This document shows positions 44,495 to 55,418 of a stretch of DNA of 64,000 nt, in pieces (the first letter of the stretch is position 1; each line of letters starts with the position of its first letter). Made by a program: the position numbers and the translations under genes. The notes below the pieces were generated by a model. It was not told where the DNA came from, did not search any database, and saw only the letters and a list, made by a program, of their open reading frames with translations. Origin of the DNA: Trametes villosa (Eukaryota; Basidiomycota; Agaricomycetes; Polyporales; Polyporaceae). The DNA lies in NCBI GenBank assembly GCA_002964805.2, contig PUDQ02000003.1, positions 248,001 through 312,000 on the forward strand. The letters are read 5' to 3'.

Positions 44495-46569
44495 ATGCAA
44501 ACGCAGAATGACCCCTTCCAGGTTGGAGGATCGATCACGTCCTCCAGTGAGTACCCCTCCTTCCCCACTCATGCTCTCGCCCCCTGCGCCCGCCGTCTCT
44601 GAGCGCTCCTCCCCCGCGACAGAGCTGACGATGGGCATGATTGTTACGCATCTCGTTACCGGTTATGCATGGTGCGTCCTCCCCTTGTCCTCATCTCGCG
44701 TCCCTGCACATCCGCCAACCGCCGCCCGCACGCCGCCAGTATGGACTTTCTCTCCGCCTTCCACTGGGACTGGTCGCTCGTCAAGGGCAAGCTGGGCTGC
44801 CGGCCCGGCGCGTTCATCCTCTACTTCGGCTGCCGCTACCTCGGCATCCTCTCCGTGGTCACCACCGTCGTCTTCCTCGACACCTTCCCCGTAGTCTTCC
44901 TGAACGTACGTCCCCCCCTCTCTCCTTTCTGCGGTATCTGGGTGCGCGCGCGATCTGACGCATTACGCAATGCAGCCCCTGAGGTGGACGTCGACGGTAA
45001 GTGGCTGCGTGCCTGTGCCCGCGCGGCGCGATGTGTCATACTGATAGGGGCGCGGGTCTAGATCGCCGCGGGGTTTGCCTTTGGGTTCGCGAATTCGATC
45101 GTGCTCATAAGGATGTGAGTGGTCCGCGTGTGTATCGCGCATGAGTTTCGCTGACGCGGTTGGTAGAGCTTTCATGTTCAAGAAGATGTGGTTGTGTGTC
45201 GCGCTTGACGTGTTGAAGTTCGCGTTTTGGGCTCTCATATTCAAGGGTACGTTGGTGCCGTGCGTATGGATACATGCGGATCTGACTGTGGTTTGCTCAT
45301 AGGCATGAGCCAGACTACTAACATGTTGCGTGGCGGCCTAGGCATCCAGTTCACGGAGGCAGCATATTGTACGTCCGGCTCCACTTCCACTTCAACAGAC
45401 ACGCTAAGCGAGTATACAGCCCTCGCGGTCGCGACGTTTGTGTTCACCGCGAGCCTCTTCCAGGTACTCTACATATGCAGGAACGAACATCGGTTTAAGA
45501 TCCGGGAGTTCGCGCGGGTGCTGTGTCGGGAGGACGTGCTGGAGCTCGGCTTGTTGTGGGCGGCGAACGTGTTGACGTCGGTGCGTGATCCGCGTGCCAG
45601 ATGCGGGCCGCGGTGCAGAGTGGTGACGATTGGTCGATGCAGGTAGTGCAGTTCATTGACCGGGATCCGTCTGGTACGTCTGTTTGTTCACTTGCGTTTC
45701 GTATGGGGTGTTGATTTACGGTCTGCTAGGGTTCTCTGACTTCGTAAGTACCGGTTGGATTGGCTCGTTTCTGCGTATGCTTGATTGACGTACGTTCTAT
45801 AGACGACGTCTTACCTGGCCTGTAAGCATACCACACCACTTCACCCAGATCTTACGATTTCCCTAACGATCTTGTTCGCCGATCAACAGTCGTAGTTGTG
45901 TACGTACTGCCAGCCCGATAGCGACAGCAAACGCGTTGCTGACGAAGGCCACATAACAGCATCATCATAGGCTGCCGTCTATATCGCAAGATGCTCACCC
46001 GCCATGACACATGCCCCGCTACGTACTGTGCAACGCTCGTCGCGTGCGTCTCCCTCCCTCTCCCTCTCCCTCTCGTCCCATCCACCCTCGCGCGTGATTC
46101 TTAACTTACGAAACGGAACAGAATACGCGCTGTCGGACGATACATCCGCGCGAAGGTCTGCCCGAACGCGCTCCCCACCGCGGACGCGGAAGCGGAGGCA
46201 CCCGTGAACGAGAAACGCTGCCCGGCAGCTGTCGAGTTCTGCCTGCGTTGGCTGCGCAAGCCCCCCAGCGAGCGCGGGAGCACGGACGCGCCGCGGCGCG
46301 AATCTGAGGACGTCGTTCCACCAATATCGCTGTACGTCTGCTCCTGCCTTTGCCCGGCCGTGACTTCGGCCTGGTGTTATTGAATGCTTTCGCTGTGTCC
46401 CGACGCGCTGACGCTACGCCCGCTATCCGTGCACAGGTCGCAGACGACGGGCTCGCGCAGCCACGGCGCGCACCGCGGGAGCAAGAGCGGCGCGCAGCAC
46501 GCCGCGTGCTTCGCCAACTCGCGCTCGACGTACGCGCACACCTCGCTCTTCGAGTCGCAAGACAGCTAG
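44495..46569 (+). CDS. multi-pass membrane protein, basidiomycete-specific family
   Basis: Fifteen exons close to 375 residues: 44495-44546, 44623-44671, 44740-44905, 44976-44996, 45062-45114, 45167-45246, 45303-45368, 45420-45580, 45643-45673, 45730-45743, 45803-45821, 45890-45899, 45960-46022, 46122-46331, 46437-46569. The family signature is the second segment, FHWDWSLVKGK, then FILYFGCRYLGILSVVTTVVFLDT. Further helices follow: IAAGFAFGFANSIVLI, WLCVALDVLKFAFWALIF, SLAVATFVFTASLFQVLYI and LAFVVVIIIGCRLYRKM. The long polar tail is rich in Arg/Ser. Several exons are tiny (10, 14, 19 and 21 nt). Known relatives are uncharacterised seven-TM proteins. Confidence 0.78.
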
Positions 46570-47796
46570 CCGCGCCCATCCGTCCCACCGCGCACCCCGC
46601 AACACACCACCGGCCAGCTACCATGGCAGCAAAGCGGGAAGGAGCGGAGAGGAGAGGAGATGCGAGAGTGTGTGCGCGCGGTAGGACGCCCCGTCTCTCC
46701 GCGTGTCCCGCTGCATTCACCGCGCCCCCTTTTTTGCTTTCTCCCCCCTTCTATTCGGTTGTCTGTTCGTTATAGGCTGCGCCCGTGCCGTCGCAGTATC
46801 CATCGCAAGTCTCAAGTCTCAAGTTTCTCTCCTGTCCCGTGTCCCGCGGCCGCCCGGGGTCCGCCCTCGCCTGCACACTCCAAGCCTCCGAGCCCGACAA
46901 GCCTCCGAGCCCGACGCTCATGCTCGGAGCACGGCGTATATATGTACAAGCCATATGCGACCCCGCGGCACAGCGATACCGCCGCGGCCCACACCGGACA
47001 CCCGCCCGGCTTATCGTACGTCCCTCGTTCGTAGTGCTCGCTCGCATGCCGCAGACTAACCGTTGACACCCGTGCTACAGTTATTCATAGCCACATACAT
47101 CCCGCCCGGTGCTGGCCACGCTCCTTCGCCTCGGCGCCCTCTACTACTGTACGCTCCTATGCACCCGTACCTGTATATCGCGGCCGCCGTCGGGCCCTCG
47201 TATGTGTCCCTTAGCCCCCGGTCCCTTGCTCCCTGTTCTCCGTCCCCCGTTCTCTGATTGTCCAGCCCTCCCGGATAGAGGCCACGCCCCGACTCTCACC
47301 TGCCCAGACATACACTCCTTTTCTTCTATTCTCTTGAAGCTGTAGCACACCCACGCATAATGTAGCTGTCGCGCTCTTCGGCACCGTGCTACCCTGACAT
47401 CTTACAAGTTACATCCTACACCCAACACCCAAAACCTTACGTCTAGCATCTTACACCTCTTACACCTTACATCCGCGCGCGCTGCGCTATTACTTAGACA
47501 CGTCGGACTACCCAGCTTGTAGGCGATTGATCGGTCCTTTGCATACACCGGTGTGCGGCAAGCGGAGCGAGAGGAAGCCTGCGCTTTCAGCAAAAACGTC
47601 CGATAAACCGAACCGTAGAAGGAAAAAAAAAGGGAGAGAGCGAGCGAGCGAGCGGGAGGGTATAGTGAAAAGGGCATATCCAAGAACGAACACAGATAAA
47701 GAGGAGGAAAAGCGAGAGCGAAACGAGAGCGAATCCGAACCCACACCACACCACATATCATACACACCAGAGTCTGCGTGCCCCTTGGACCTACTC
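46570..47796. other. convergent intergenic stretch with simple-sequence runs
   Basis: Between two gene ends. It contains purine-rich runs near 47617-47660 (A9, then GAGC repeats). No gene recognised. Confidence 0.45.
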
Positions 47797-50122
47797 CTAC
47801 TCTTCGCGGGGCGCGAGGGAGATGCGGAGCGGGAGCTGCACGCCCTTGTGCAGCTCGTCCGCGAGCGTGGGCACCATCACGATCGCCTGCGTCTTGCACA
47901 CGCGCGCGGCGTCGGGCGTGAGCTCGAACTGGAAGTTCGACACGAGCTCGGTGAGGAACGCTTGCACTTCGTAGATCCTACAGCCCGGGTCAATCGTCAG
48001 TCGGACTTCAGGGACGCGACGAAGGGGAGCGGTCAGGGTGCTTACGCGAATCGCCAGCCGATGCAGGCGCGAACACCGCCCGCGAAGGTCAAGCTGTGCG
48101 TGAATGAGGTATCAGCTCACTAGTAAAGACGCAGAGTGGACAGACACCTACAGGTTTGAGAACACGCCTACAGTGGTACCACGCTTCGTCTTGGAGTCGA
48201 GCCACCGGTCGGGGTTAAACACATGTGCGTCGTCGCCCCACACATCCTTCTCCCTACACAAGCAGAGTCGCCATCAGCCACCACTTCATTTCTTCCTTCG
48301 CAATCCAACCAACAGGGACTCACCGATTGTACGCGCACACCGACAAGATAAGCCTCAGCCCTGCACGAATCGGGACCTCCGTGACAACCTTGCCATCCGT
48401 CGTCGTGATCGGCTTCGCCAGCGGGAGCACGTCGTCGTGCGCCGCCTGGCGGTACGTGTGCGGTACCGCGGGGTAGAAGCGCAGGATCTCGCGCAGCACG
48501 GCCTGCAGGTACGGCATCGCCTCGAAGTCCGCGACGGCGAAGTCCGCGTCGCCACGCTCGCGGATGGTCCGCTCCATCGCGTGCACCTCCGCGCGCAGGC
48601 GTGTCTGGATGTGGGGCTGGCGTGCGAGCTCGAGCAGCGCCCAGCTGAGCGTGTTCGATGTCGTTTCTTGGCCGGCGAGGAGGATTGTCCTGCGCCGGGC
48701 TAAGGGTCAGCGCTCCCGTGGTTGATATGGTTCGAGGTAACCCACCGCATCTGCGACACAATTTCTTGGTGGCTTAGCCGCGACTTCTCGCTCTCAGACG
48801 CATTTGCCTTCACTGTCCACCCAACGTCAGCCGCCGTACATTGTCCGAGCCGCGGTGAGGTTGAGCTCACCGAGGATGCTCATGACGTCGCGGTTGCCCT
48901 TGCCCATAAGGAGCGCCTCGGTCTTCATCTCGAGGAGCTGGTTTGCAACCTTGTGCGCCGCGGCGCGGTTGAAGCGTGCCTTCTCGAGGCCCTTCCCGGG
49001 GAGGCGGTCGTAGAGGAACTCTTGGATGCGCATTGGGACGTAGTGTGCGATGTTTTGCATGAAGATCTTCTTGTCCGACGGCGCTGAGAAGATTGTTGCC
49101 CTGTAGAGTTCAGGTGCAGGGTGAGCATCAAGTATCACGGTGAGCACAGTATGCTAAAGCTTACACGAGGTTGCTGTAGGCCTTGCCCAGCTCGCTCGCT
49201 TCGTCGTCGAGCACGCCGAGCTTGTAGTCGAATGCAGCTGCAGGCAGCGCGATAAACGTGCGAACGCTAGTGCATGTATGGCAATCTACCTACCTTCACC
49301 GATGGCTTCCAGCGTCGCGGGCGCAACATAGTGGTGCACATTGACCTCTACCGATTTCTCCGCATGGCCCGTCAGCAGATCCTTCCATTTCAAGGTGACC
49401 TATTGCCCCAGTGAGGCCATCAATGAAAGAAGTCCTTCGCAGTGTCGATCATTGATGGACAGTACCTGCTCGGCGTAGTGTCGGAAGACTGGCAGAAGAG
49501 CCTTGGATTCTGGTGTGCCAAACGCCGGGAGCATCACCTTCCGCTGACGCTTGTGCACGTCACCTACAACCCAACATTAGCATGCGAACTACCCACGCAT
49601 CGGACGCAAATGCGCACCTTCCGCCCACGTCAGGCCGGTGTCCCCGATGAGGCGGGAGAGGATGCGCCGTTCGGGCTGCTTCGGGAAATTGTACCCCGAC
49701 GTCTGGTAGACGTACTGGAGCGCCTTGGGGTCCGAGATCCACAGCATGTCCTCCTGCACGCAGCGCCTGTCAGCACGACACATGCATGTGGGCCCGGGCC
49801 ATCCACACGTACGCCGAACGGCGCCTTTACGCGCACGACGCTGCCGTACTGCGCCTGCCACCGGAAATCGGTCTCTCCCGCCTGTTCCTGGAAGAGCTCC
49901 GGGAGGTGTCCTATGTTCAATCCGCCTGTCAGCCACTGGAAAGCAGAGTTCGGGACCGCGCAGCGCGAAGCCGCGCGGGGATCAGCACCAGGGCTTACCG
50001 AGCCAGAACGACGTCGACTCCGGGCCAGGGACGTGCGCAATCGACGGGCGCGTGAAGAAGCGATAAATAGCGTAAACGAGCGCGAGGCCGCCGAAGGCGG
50101 CCGAGAGCAGCAGTGCGCCCAT
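47797..50122 (-). CDS. cytochrome P450 monooxygenase (second of two)
   Basis: Twelve exons join to 547 residues: 50122-49999, 49925-49813, 49753-49618, 49563-49466, 49399-49294, 49237-49165, 49100-48871, 48812-48746, 48689-48324, 48253-48152, 48093-48046, 47977-47797. An N-terminal membrane helix (ALLLSAAFGGLALVYAIY) is followed by HVPGPESTSFWLG. Then come the I-helix AGQETTSNTLSW, the K-helix LREILRFYPAVPHTYRQA, FNPDRWLDS, and the heme loop FAGGVRACIGWRFA with Cys as iron ligand. The HKRQRKVMLPAF segment is typical of this fungal P450 type. It differs strongly from the P450 at 17941-20211, so the two are not recent duplicates. Likely ER-bound, oxidising a lipophilic substrate; which one is unknown. 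A start at 50167 is possible. Confidence 0.93.
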
Positions 50123-51164
50123 GTCGAGGTTGGCGTCGCTACCGCGGGGAGCAGAGCAAAGTTGCAAAGCACGGCGTAAGTACAGGTCGATAAGAGAGAG
50201 GCGGCGGGGTGAGAACTCGCGGACTTCTTATACGTGTGGGAGCGGGGCGATCGCCCCGGCCCAGCCCACAGCGGCACGCCTCCACTGGCAGTGGTCGCCG
50301 TCAAAGAGTCTGACGCACCGCGCGCGCACGGGAACGACGACGCTAATCATGGGCTGCTGCCGCCACGCCGTCTGCAGCTGCTCGCGGGCGCGTCCTGCCA
50401 TAACCGAAATGAGGGCGACCACCACCACCAGCGCTGGCTAGCGGCTAGACTCGCGTCGGGCCCTGGCTGCGCTTGCGCTGGTTAGCGGCCGTGTGCGGGA
50501 GATGCCGATCAGACCCCCGAGTCCCCGCGCACACCTCGCGATTGGCCCGCGCGCCCGAGGCCGCCGCGCGCGTTCTCATGTGCCCATGCGAAGCGCGTAT
50601 GCACAACCGTCCGGCCCCGCCTTCGCGAAGCCCCATCGCAGAAGAGAGGAGCTGCCTCCCATTTCGCGGACTTGCGTGGCATATCCCGTGGCGTGCTTGC
50701 GGTCGGGTGCGCTGGGAACAAAACGGAGTTGCAAACGCCACATTGAATTTTTGGATGCCGTACGGCGTACACGGGTGGGCCTGACCAGAAGGTGACATGA
50801 GTGAGGCGCAATGTCGTGTTGGCGAATTTGTGGAGATGCGACATCGCGGCACCGCAGCGCGCAATGTCCCGGACGCGACGCCCATCTATAAATTTCGACA
50901 GCCTGCTCGGTTCAGCCCGAGGGACGCGTTTGCGAACGCTTCAACCTGAGCTGTGTGATCTCTCGACGACACGGCCGCACTGTTTCCGGCCGAATGGGTG
51001 CAATCAATCCGACCTATGGCGGAGTGCCGCGGGTTTACGGCGTGTATCAACAGCCCGATATGAACGACGCGCGGACTGTGCACATACGGGCTCCGAGGGT
51101 GCACGGACTTGAAATCGGCCACCGCAGTGCTGAGTGTGCTGGCGATTGACCGGAAATGCATGCA
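50123..51164. other. intergenic, no gene recognised
   Basis: Upstream region of the second P450. Around 50930-51130 there may be a further, very degraded unit of the tandem repeat that follows. Confidence 0.4.
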
Positions 51165-51985
51165 TCGTGCAAGTTGCTGCTGTCCTTCGGGCAGCGCAGG
51201 CCACACCTGACGTTGTGTCTTGCCACTGGGCATCCTGTGTAGATAGTGGTAAGTGCTAGGTCCGTGTTACAAGTACTGCGCACTCACGTTATATCTGAAC
51301 CTCGCACCACGGCCGCTCTTCCCGGAGTAGCGCATATGGAAGAGCCGGTGTATCCATACCCCACAGCTAGTTCAATCAGAGCACAGCAGCGATGCTTGTC
51401 CGACCGCTCAGGATACCTTTCCCTCGATTGCTACGGCCGATGACAGAAACCAGGGAGGAGGCCAAAGCAACTGGCATTGATACAACAAATGGCGGGCACG
51501 TAAACTCGCACCTTCGGCAGTGCGAATGCGCTGGGGGTCATGAGCAGCGGAGAGCGGGATGGAAGTGGGACGCGGAGTTTGACCGGGGATGCATGCGTCG
51601 TGCAACTTGCTGCTGTCCATCTAGCAGCGCAGGCCATACCTGACGTTGCGTCTTGCCACTGGACGTGGTTTGAGGACTTGGGCAATGGGGAATAACGGTA
51701 AGTGCTAGGTCCGCAATACAAGCATTGCGCACTCACGTTAAATCTCAGGACCGCACCACGCCCTCTCTTCTGAGTACAGCATACAGACGAGCCAGTGCAC
51801 CCATACCTCACAGCTCTATCGCCTGGTTCGATCGGAGCGCAGCAGCAATGCTCGTCCGACCACTCAGCACGCCTTTCGGTCGCTTGCTAAGGCCGATGAC
51901 AGAGAGCCAAAGCAACTGGTATTGATACAACAAATGGCGAGCACGTAAGCTCGCACTTCTGGCAGTCCAAGTGCGAGTGCGCTGG
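51165..51985. repeat. tandem duplication, two ~447-bp units
   Basis: Unit 1 (about 51165-51540) and unit 2 (about 51613-51985) share GTAAGTGCTAGGTCCG (51249 and 51698), CTGACGTTG, TGCGCACTCACGTTA, CCGATGACAGA and TGATACAACAAATGGCG (51478 and 51923) in the same order, offset 445-449 bp. Frames within are not conserved as coding sequence. The repeat sits at the 3' end of the minus-strand gene 52042-52996. Confidence 0.72.
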
Positions 51986-52041
51986 TGCTGATATACAGAG
52001 TATAGCGGGCGGGGGCGGGAGCGGAGGCGGTCCAAGCAAGA

Positions 52042-52996
52042 TTACACGGTGAGCCGTAGGATAGCGTTTTGCGCGACGATCTCGGGCGAGGTGAGCGGCC
52101 GGCCGGCACGTACACAGGCTAGGCGCAGTTCCTGTACACGAAGAGCAGGTATAAGTGTGCGCAAGCAATGGTGAGCAGGGTGGAAGTGGAATAGGCGCAC
52201 CTCGAAGCTATGCTGGTCGTATGGGGGCATGCTGTTGACGCTCTGTAGGCTGTCCGGAGGTGTTTGCGTGACCAAGGGTGCGGAGGGGAGGAGAGGAGCT
52301 GTGGACAGGGAGTCCCATGTGAGGATAAAGGCGAGATAGACATGACGCTCACAGGCGACTCACGACGTTGCAACGGTGCGGGTGGTGTGGGCAGGACGTC
52401 CGCATACTTCTTTCCCGCCTTGTATGCCTCACATCGCAGCTCCTACTCGCGCAAACGCGTCTGTCAACCGCAGCACAAAGACCGGCACGGAAAGTAGAGC
52501 ACCACGCACCTCAAAGGACCACTTCGCATATTCCGTCTGCGTGACGATCGAGTGGAAATATGTCTCGCTCCCGTACTCCTGCACCTTCGTCGGCACAAAC
52601 GCCTGCGCGAGCATGTCCGCCCTCCCCGCCGCGCCCGCGCCCACACCCGCACTCACACCTATACTCGCGCCCGATATTGACACCGACGGTGTCAAGCTCG
52701 GTGCGGGGCTGATCCCGTTCGCCAGCGGCTCATCTTCAACCAGCGGCTCAAATAACGGCGGCAGACCAAGTGCCGCGCGTTGTAGCGCGTCCGTCGGCGC
52801 GGGTGGGCATGGCGGAGGCGGTTTGCCGGTGGTTTGGTAGGACTTGAGATAGTCGAGATATCGCCTTTCCTGGTCGGTTAGATAGAAGGATGGGTGGGGG
52901 TGGAGAGGAGGCGGAGGGGGTTACCTCGAAGCTCTCGTCCTTGTCGCCGCGGGTGGCAGAGACATTCGCGTACACTATCCGACGCGGTGCGGCCAT
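52042..52996 (-). CDS. small conserved fungal protein with two EELR motifs
   Basis: Exons 52996-52925, 52869-52510, 52442-52364, 52298-52201 and 52131-52042 close to 232 residues. The N-terminus PRRIVYANVSATRGDKDESF leads to RRYLDYLKSYQTTGK, then a low-complexity Ala/Ser/Gly stretch, then YGSETYFHSIVTQTEY. The motif SFEELRxxxYxAGKK occurs once and SFEELRLACVRAGR a second time; an intron falls between SFE and ELR in both, so the repeat may come from an exon-pair duplication. Similar EELRxxDYxxG segments occur in Nup98-type nucleoporins, so a link to the nuclear pore or RNA export is possible but unproven. Confidence 0.75.
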
Positions 52997-53208
52997 TTTG
53001 TTTCCGAGTAATGTCCTGAGTACTTATGCAGTAGAAAGAAAGCTCAGATTGATGGTGTAGCGTCCGTATGTTGCGCGAGGAAGAGGCAAGATGGCGGTCT
53101 GAGCCAGAAGAGCTTGGCTTGGACGCGCTGAGGGAGTCGGTCCGCGACGCATGTAGGATGTAATTGTCATTTCACAATATAGCAAAGAGAAAGCGAAGCA
53201 TCTCTATT
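52997..53208. other. short upstream region
   Basis: Promoter region of the preceding gene and 5' flank of the tRNA gene. Confidence 0.4.
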
Positions 53209-53282
53209 GGCCGACTAGCTCAGTTGGTTAGAGCGTGGTGCTAATAACGCCAAGGTCGTCGGTTCGATCCCGGCGTTGGCCA
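53209..53282 (+). tRNA. tRNA-Ile (anticodon AAU)
   Basis: 74 nt folding as a full cloverleaf: the acceptor stem GGCCGAC pairs with GTTGGCC and discriminator A follows. The D-arm has AGTTGGTTAGA, the anticodon loop is CTAATAA with AAU, and the T-arm contains GGTTCGATCC. There is no intron and a T-run follows as RNA polymerase III terminator. An identical gene lies on the minus strand at 59616-59689. Confidence 0.96.
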
Positions 53283-53639
53283 GTTTTTTGGAGTCCTTGG
53301 AACTCTTCAAAGAATGTCCAACAGGCCACGCCAATGAACATAGCGTTTCCGGTAGGCGTCCGACGCGACTTGCGTCGCAAACGAGTGCGAGGTAAGTCTA
53401 AGTACTGAGCGATTGAATGCAGGACAAATCTTCCAGGTTTTTCGTGGGCACACTGCTTGGTGCCCAAAGACCTAACGAGCCGCACACGTTCTGCTGACGC
53501 TGAGTATGTTGTCGAATATCTGATACATATATATGGATGATATACAGCGAAACGATATGGATACAAATGATGGTGTTGTACAGCAGCGGTGCTCTAGGCA
53601 TGCCTGGGGTATATGTCGGCCAAGGCATCGCAGACAGAC

Positions 53640-54593
53640 TCACCGCCTCGCGATGGCGGAGAGCCACGACCACGACCGCGCGATCTTCTCCACGCGCTCC
53701 ATCTCGTCCCCGGACACCTCGCCCTTCCACACGCTCTCCACCGCCTCCTCCTCGTCGATGCACCTGAGGATATCGTCCGTGCTCTGGCCCGCGACGAACG
53801 ACAGGTAGCACCCAACGAGCGCCATCGCGTCCGTGGGGCGGCCCTGCGGGGTGACGATGAGCACGCGCACGTCCGCCTGCTCCGGCATGGACGCGATGCT
53901 CTGCGGGAGGCACTCCGCGATGAAGTCGCGCGCGCCGCGGAGCTGTGCGTCGCTCAGCGCGAGCGCTGCCCGCCCCTGCACCTTGCGTGCGGACGCGGGG
54001 AGGGTGAGGCGCAGACGCTGAACGCTGCCCGCCCTGACGGTCTCCGAAGAGGCGGTGGCGCCGTAGGCGATCTCGACGATGTGTGAGAAGCCGTCCTCGT
54101 ACGACCTGTCCTCCTCCTGCGCGAAGGCGACCCAGAGTGCGGGGATGATCGCCTGCAGGCGGGGCTCACCCGACTTCGGAGGGTTGAACGCGTACGTCGG
54201 GGTGGGGATGGGTTGCGCTGGGGGTGTGGGGACGACGGCGGCGGGCGGGGTAACAGCCCGCTTGGGAGGCTCGGGGACCGCGGCAGCAGTGGGCTGCTTG
54301 TCGACATAGCTTGCGAAGCACGGCTTGGGATTCCGGCGACGCGGGAGGTGGTTGCGGTGCGGCTGAAGGTGGCCCTTCGGCGACCACGGCCCGGGCACCT
54401 TCGACTTGGTGAAGGCAAGCGCGGGGTTGTCGATGTGCAGCGTCAGATTGACGCCGCAGCGCTCGCGAAGAGGCCGACGGATGACCGGAGCGGGTGGCGG
54501 GAACACCTTGAGCGGGCTCGATGGGTAGAGCGCCTCCGGGCGGGGCTTGCTCGGGATGGCAAGGGGGGCGAGGGTGACAGCGGCAGCAGACAT
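53640..54593 (-). CDS. conserved fungal protein of unknown function
   Basis: An intron-free frame from the start at 54593 to 53640 gives 317 residues. A Pro-rich first half (PSKPRPEALYPSSPLKVFPP) has basic patches. The second half is folded: QAIIPALWVAFAQEED, HIVEIAYG, RLRLTLPAS, RGARDFIAECLP, DVRVLIVTPQGRPTDAMALVGCYLSF, then an acidic end. The last part resembles the phosphate-loop strand and helix of dual-specificity phosphatases, but the catalytic Cys-x5-Arg is absent, so at most a catalytically dead relative. A GTGAGT just before the stop could be a donor to one further short exon. Confidence 0.6.
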   Translation of the reverse strand: MSAAAVTLAPLAIPSKPRPEALYPSSPLKVFPPPAPVIRRPLRERCGVNLTLHIDNPALAFTKSKVPGPWSPKGHLQPHRNHLPRRRNPKPCFASYVDKQPTAAAVPEPPKRAVTPPAAVVPTPPAQPIPTPTYAFNPPKSGEPRLQAIIPALWVAFAQEEDRSYEDGFSHIVEIAYGATASSETVRAGSVQRLRLTLPASARKVQGRAALALSDAQLRGARDFIAECLPQSIASMPEQADVRVLIVTPQGRPTDAMALVGCYLSFVAGQSTDDILRCIDEEEAVESVWKGEVSGDEMERVEKIARSWSWLSAIARR

Positions 54594-55216
54594 AGCTTGG
54601 TGAGAGTGGTAGTGGTTGGTGGTTGGTGGTCGGTGGTTGGCGAGTGGTGGTGGATAAGACAAGTCGATTGTCGATGTGGCTAAGTCGCAGACTTTAAGCG
54701 CGAGTGTGGTGTGGGTTGAGTTAGGCTGAGATGCGATGAGATGAGGGAGGCCAGGACGCCGTGAGGCAGGGTTTAAGTAAGTTCTGACATGCGGAAGAGT
54801 GGCTGGGAAGAAGCACGCTCCACGAGGCGCATGTTCGGGGGTGTTGCACGATAGGGCAGGCGTTCCGAAAGGTGATTGTCGGGCCTGCGGAAGTGAAGCT
54901 GCTGAGGCAGTTCTCCGCCCTTGGCGCGCAGGTTTGGGAAACTCGCGGACGAGTGCCGCTTGCCACGAGTCGGAAGTCGGGGACTCGAGGAGCCATCCGG
55001 AGCTGTTATCCGCACAATTCGCGGCGCTTGTGTCGCGTTAGCTAGTGGGGTGCTTCTTCTTTACGAAAACATAGCGCTTACCGACATGGTCGGTCCGGAA
55101 GAGAAGGGCGGAAGTCGACTGTGCTGGGCCGAATCCGGATGAGGACTCCCGCACACTGGAAGGCGGAGTTACCGAAAGTGGAGCATCGGGTCGGCTGCAC
55201 AGCTTCGGCAATCCCC
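54594..55216. other. intergenic, no gene recognised
   Basis: Promoter region of the preceding gene. No motif-bearing frames. Confidence 0.4.
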
Positions 55217-55273
55217 GGCTGATTAGCTCTGCTAATAACGCCAAGGTCGTCGGTTCGACCCCGACACTGGCCA
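55217..55273 (+). pseudogene. tRNA-Ile(AAU) pseudogene with internal deletion
   Basis: Aligns to the intact tRNA at 53209-53282 but lacks about 17 nt covering the end of the D-arm and the 5' side of the anticodon stem (AGCTC runs directly into TGCTAATAACG). The 3' half, including the T-arm, is nearly perfect. The acceptor 5' side reads GGCTGAT instead of GGCCGAC. It cannot form a D-arm or a full anticodon stem. Confidence 0.85.
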
Positions 55274-55418
55274 CACTTTTTGTACACCCTCGTCTCTGCA
55301 ATGCGCCCTGTGCACGAGTAGGACAGTGTTCCCCAACATGTTTAGAGGGGCCACGACCCAGATCTTTCCTCGGAAAACCAAACATATATTACCAGAATCT
55401 ATATACCCCCGGACTTCC

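Noticed and set aside
44028..44894. 288-codon plus-strand frame
   Set aside because: Very rich in Pro/Ser/Arg and overlaps spliced exons of the 44495-46569 gene in the wrong frame.
53228..53566. Minus-strand frame ending in RTDDLGVISTTL
   Set aside because: These residues are the antisense translation of the tRNA-Ile gene at 53209-53282; a well-known spurious protein signature.
53613..54086. Plus-strand frame opposite the 53640-54593 gene
   Set aside because: Antisense shadow with Arg/His-rich content; the minus-strand frame has ordered secondary-structure blocks.
55078..55287. Minus-strand frame with GRGRTDDLGVIS
   Set aside because: Antisense reading of the tRNA-Ile pseudogene, not a protein.
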